This document shows positions 36,055-37,809 of a stretch of 37,809 nt of DNA, piece after piece; positions within the stretch are counted from its first letter, which is position 1; each line of letters starts with the position of its first letter. The translations under genes were made by a program, and so were the position numbers. The notes below the pieces were generated by a model. That model was not told where the DNA came from, made no database searches, and worked only from the letters and a program-made list of their open reading frames with translations. This DNA comes from Cardiobacteriaceae bacterium (GTDB taxonomy: Bacteria > Pseudomonadota > Gammaproteobacteria > Cardiobacteriales > Cardiobacteriaceae): contig JAUMZX010000002.1 of NCBI GenBank assembly GCA_030527905.1, forward strand, positions 1 through 37,809, read 5' to 3'.

Positions 36055-36722
36055 AGACCATAAAAGAATCTCGTTTCTGGGCTATGTGGATAGAACGGCT
36101 ATTATCTTGCCTGATTATATTATTGACGGGCGTACGTTCCCAACCATTATTAACATTGCGGGAGAGAAAAGGCGGTGGACGTGTCTATTATGCCAATCAT
36201 AATAGCCATGGTGATTTTATGCTGATTTGGGTATCGCTACCCGCTATGCTTCGTGGACATGTTCGGCCCGTTGCTGCAGCGGATTATTGGCTTTCTTCTC
36301 CACTGCGTCGTTTTATTGCATGTAAAGTTTTTAACATGGTGCTGGTAGTTCGTAAAAGTGGCGAGCCACAGGCTGCGATAACGCAAATGGCTGAGGCCTT
36401 GGATGAAGGTGCTGACTTGATTATTTTCCCCGAGGGAACGCGCAATAGTGATGATACCGTGTTATTGCAACCGTTTAAGAGCGGTATCTATCATCTTGCA
36501 CAAACTCGCCCTGAATGTGAGTTTGTGCCGGTGTGGATTCATAACATCCAGAGGGTCTTACCAAAAGGACGCCTATTACCTGTACCGATGCTATGTAGTG
36601 TACGTTTTGGCTCTCTTTTTAGAGGGGGGGATTTCCCCGAAAAAGAAGATTTTCTTGCTTATGCGCAAACATCGCTTTTGGCGCAACAACCCATATTACG
36701 GCAGGAGGAGCGCGGATTGTGA
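36051..36722 (+). CDS. lysophospholipid (1-acylglycerol-3-phosphate) acyltransferase
   Basis: A 223-residue PlsC-type enzyme. Seen: a membrane-associated N-terminus (LLSCLIILLTGVRSQ), the canonical block I H-x4-D in YYANHNSHGDFMLIW at about residue 45, block III IFPEGTRNSDD at about 127, and PVWIHNIQRVLPKG after it. It would acylate lysophosphatidate to phosphatidate, the substrate of the next gene. I set the start at 36051, the ATGA overlap with the CDP-alcohol transferase; an in-frame extension upstream lies inside that gene. It overlaps the cytidylyltransferase by four bases. The three genes give acylation, activation and head-group transfer in one unit. Confidence 0.87.
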   Translation: MKTIKESRFWAMWIERLLSCLIILLTGVRSQPLLTLRERKGGGRVYYANHNSHGDFMLIWVSLPAMLRGHVRPVAAADYWLSSPLRRFIACKVFNMVLVVRKSGEPQAAITQMAEALDEGADLIIFPEGTRNSDDTVLLQPFKSGIYHLAQTRPECEFVPVWIHNIQRVLPKGRLLPVPMLCSVRFGSLFRGGDFPEKEDFLAYAQTSLLAQQPILRQEERGL

Positions 36723-37651
36723 ATCACAATACTATTATTTGGCTATTTTTGGCAATTCTGTTGACTCTGTGTAGTGCCAGCGGGGTTACACATATATTGC
36801 TCCGGCGTTATGGCAGCACATCAACTTTGTTGAATTTGCGTGCCCGTGTTCACGCTTGGTGGCTAATGTCCGCTATCCTAATCATGGCTTTTGCGGTGGG
36901 ACGTGGCGGAACGATTTTTTTATTTTGGCTTATCTCATTCTTCGCATTACGTGAATTTCTTTCATTACTCTATTGCCGCCGTAGCGATTATCGTGTGATG
37001 GTATTGTGCTATTACGTGATTCTCCCACTACAGTACCTATTGATTTATTATGGTGACGAGAAATTCTTTGTTACCTTTATTCCCGTATACGCCTTCCTAT
37101 TTATGCCAATTGCCGCGTCTCTGGCAGGAGATGTTCGTTCTTTTCTGATTTGCGCGGCAACTGCACAATGGGCTGTAATGATTGCTATCTACTGTATTTC
37201 TCACATCCCCGCGTTGCTGAATTTGCATATTCCCGGCTATCAGCACAATATTCTTCTCTTGCTATTTCTTGTGGCAGTAGTACAAGCGAGTGACGTCTTA
37301 CAGTATATTTGGGGAAAGCTGCTTGGGAAAAAGAAGATTATTCCTGCATTATCCCCATCTAAAACCATCGCGGGCACCATATTAGGTATATGTAGTGCTG
37401 CACTGGTTGGAGGCGGGTTATATACAATTACCCCATTTACTTTATCAGAGGCCGTAATCATTGCTTTTCTAATGTCCATAATAGGATTCTTAGGCGGATT
37501 GGTGATGTCGGCAATTAAAAGAGATCGGGGCGTTAAGGATTGGGGTGCACTCATCGAAGGACATGGCGGGATGCTTGATCGTATGGATTCTCTTTGTTTC
37601 GCAGCCCCCGTATTTTTCCATTGCGTTCAATATTTCTGGAGTGTGGGGTGA
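36719..37651 (+). CDS. CdsA/YnbB-like phosphatidate cytidylyltransferase
   Basis: A 310-residue membrane enzyme that makes CDP-diacylglycerol from phosphatidate and CTP. About eight hydrophobic segments run through it. The CdsA signature is intact near the C-terminus: SAIKRDRGVKDWGALIEGHG followed by GMLDRMDS, with the lysine, the HGG and the DRxDS aspartates. The start is GTG at 36719, overlapping the acyltransferase stop (GTGA), with AGGAGG ten bases upstream. It resembles YnbB, the second CDP-DAG synthase of E. coli that accompanies YnbA, more than the housekeeping CdsA next to the isoprenoid genes, judging by context. An insertion sequence starts 42 bases after its stop. Confidence 0.9.
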   Translation: MNHNTIIWLFLAILLTLCSASGVTHILLRRYGSTSTLLNLRARVHAWWLMSAILIMAFAVGRGGTIFLFWLISFFALREFLSLLYCRRSDYRVMVLCYYVILPLQYLLIYYGDEKFFVTFIPVYAFLFMPIAASLAGDVRSFLICAATAQWAVMIAIYCISHIPALLNLHIPGYQHNILLLLFLVAVVQASDVLQYIWGKLLGKKKIIPALSPSKTIAGTILGICSAALVGGGLYTITPFTLSEAVIIAFLMSIIGFLGGLVMSAIKRDRGVKDWGALIEGHGGMLDRMDSLCFAAPVFFHCVQYFWSVG

Positions 37652-37693
37652 TAAGTAGATTGCTGTTCCTAATAGAAAACCCTGTTTTAATAA

Positions 37694-37809
37694 GGGGCTG
37701 ACTTAGATTAGCAGTTATGTTACCCTCTGAAAATGAAGATAACCAACTGTAAAATATCAAAAAAGATACAAAACAAACTGCTAGAATTTTTTGTACTGGA
37801 AGTTACGGC
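37694..37809 (+). mobile_element. left end of an IS1016-type (IS1595 family) insertion sequence, cut by the window edge
   Basis: From 37694 the sequence GGGGCTGACTTAGATTAG looks like the terminal inverted repeat of IS1016-group elements of the IS1595 family, and 39 bases in begins the typical short transposase N-terminus. The right end and target duplication lie outside the window. Inserted just after the phospholipid operon. Confidence 0.65.
37733..37809 (+). CDS. IS1595-family transposase, N-terminal fragment (runs off the window)
   Basis: The first 25 residues, MKITNCKISKKIQNKLLEFF followed by VLEVT, are seen before the window ends. This basic start with K-x-QNKLLEFFV is that of IS1016-type transposases, whose next part is a helix-turn-helix and then a DDE ISXO2-like domain. 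Whether the gene is intact cannot be judged. The ATG lies 39 bases inside the element end. Confidence 0.65.
   Translation, partial: MKITNCKISKKIQNKLLEFFVLEVT

Noticed and set aside
1-37809. CRISPR arrays, tRNA or rRNA genes, prophage or toxin-antitoxin modules
   Set aside because: Reading through both strands I found no regularly spaced repeats with unique spacers, no tRNA-like cloverleaf and no recognisable phage or toxin-antitoxin gene.
1-37809. Neisserial (GCCGTCTGAA) or Pasteurellaceae (AAGTGCGGT) DNA uptake words
   Set aside because: No repeated occurrence was noticed by eye; a systematic count was not possible, so this only weakly argues against those families.

Overview
The window (37.8 kb, roughly half GC) looks like a gammaproteobacterial chromosome. 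The run trpF-trpB-trpA-accD-folC-SPOR-cvpA-metZ is the order known from beta- and gammaproteobacteria. A Slam/surface-lipoprotein pair and an IS1016-type insertion sequence point to a host-associated Gram-negative. A Cardiobacteriaceae (Suttonella-like) host fits best, with Neisseriaceae or Moraxellaceae as alternatives; this is inference from gene content, not a database match.

Layout. Positions 1-376 hold no gene: a possible IS5-type end at the left edge, then the terminator of slam. From 377 to 4230 (minus strand) lies a surface-lipoprotein module: a TbpB-like lipoprotein with its own promoter, a perfect UUCG-loop terminator, then the Slam outer-membrane translocator. From 4480 to 12375 (minus) comes an accessory block: a rifampin-phosphotransferase-like dikinase with two decayed tandem copies of its own 3' end, a PAP2 membrane phosphatase translationally coupled to it, a double-DUF1311 secreted protein, a PlsC-like acyltransferase, a CPBP membrane protease and metZ. 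From 12391 to 23197 (minus) is a long housekeeping run: argS, an FtsN-like SPOR gene, a TauE/SafE permease, a YrdC/YciO-like gene, an acidic orphan, trpFBA, accD, folC, a DedD-like SPOR gene and cvpA. It ends in a terminator exactly where purF usually lies, and purF is absent.

From 23463 to 35273 (plus) is a complete glycogen operon: a MalQ-GlgB fusion, glgX, glgC, glgA and glgP, closed by a strong terminator. GlgC makes ADP-glucose, GlgA polymerises it, GlgB branches, GlgP and GlgX degrade, and MalQ recycles maltodextrins. The first three cistrons overlap and look translationally coupled. Inside the fusion an AGGAGG Shine-Dalgarno and a GTG codon sit exactly at the MalQ/GlgB junction, so free GlgB may also be made.

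From 35426 to 37651 (plus) is a phospholipid operon resembling E. coli ynbA/ynbB with an acyltransferase in between: acylation of lysophosphatidate, activation to CDP-diacylglycerol, and transfer to an alcohol. Its first gene is split by a -1 shift at an eight-A run. An IS1016-type element begins 42 bases after the last gene and runs off the right edge.

No CRISPR array, tRNA or rRNA was seen. The most noteworthy items are the MalQ-GlgB fusion with a preserved internal start, the A8 frameshift in the CDP-alcohol transferase, the coupled dikinase/PAP2 pair with tandem 3'-end copies, and the terminator placed between lipoprotein and Slam.
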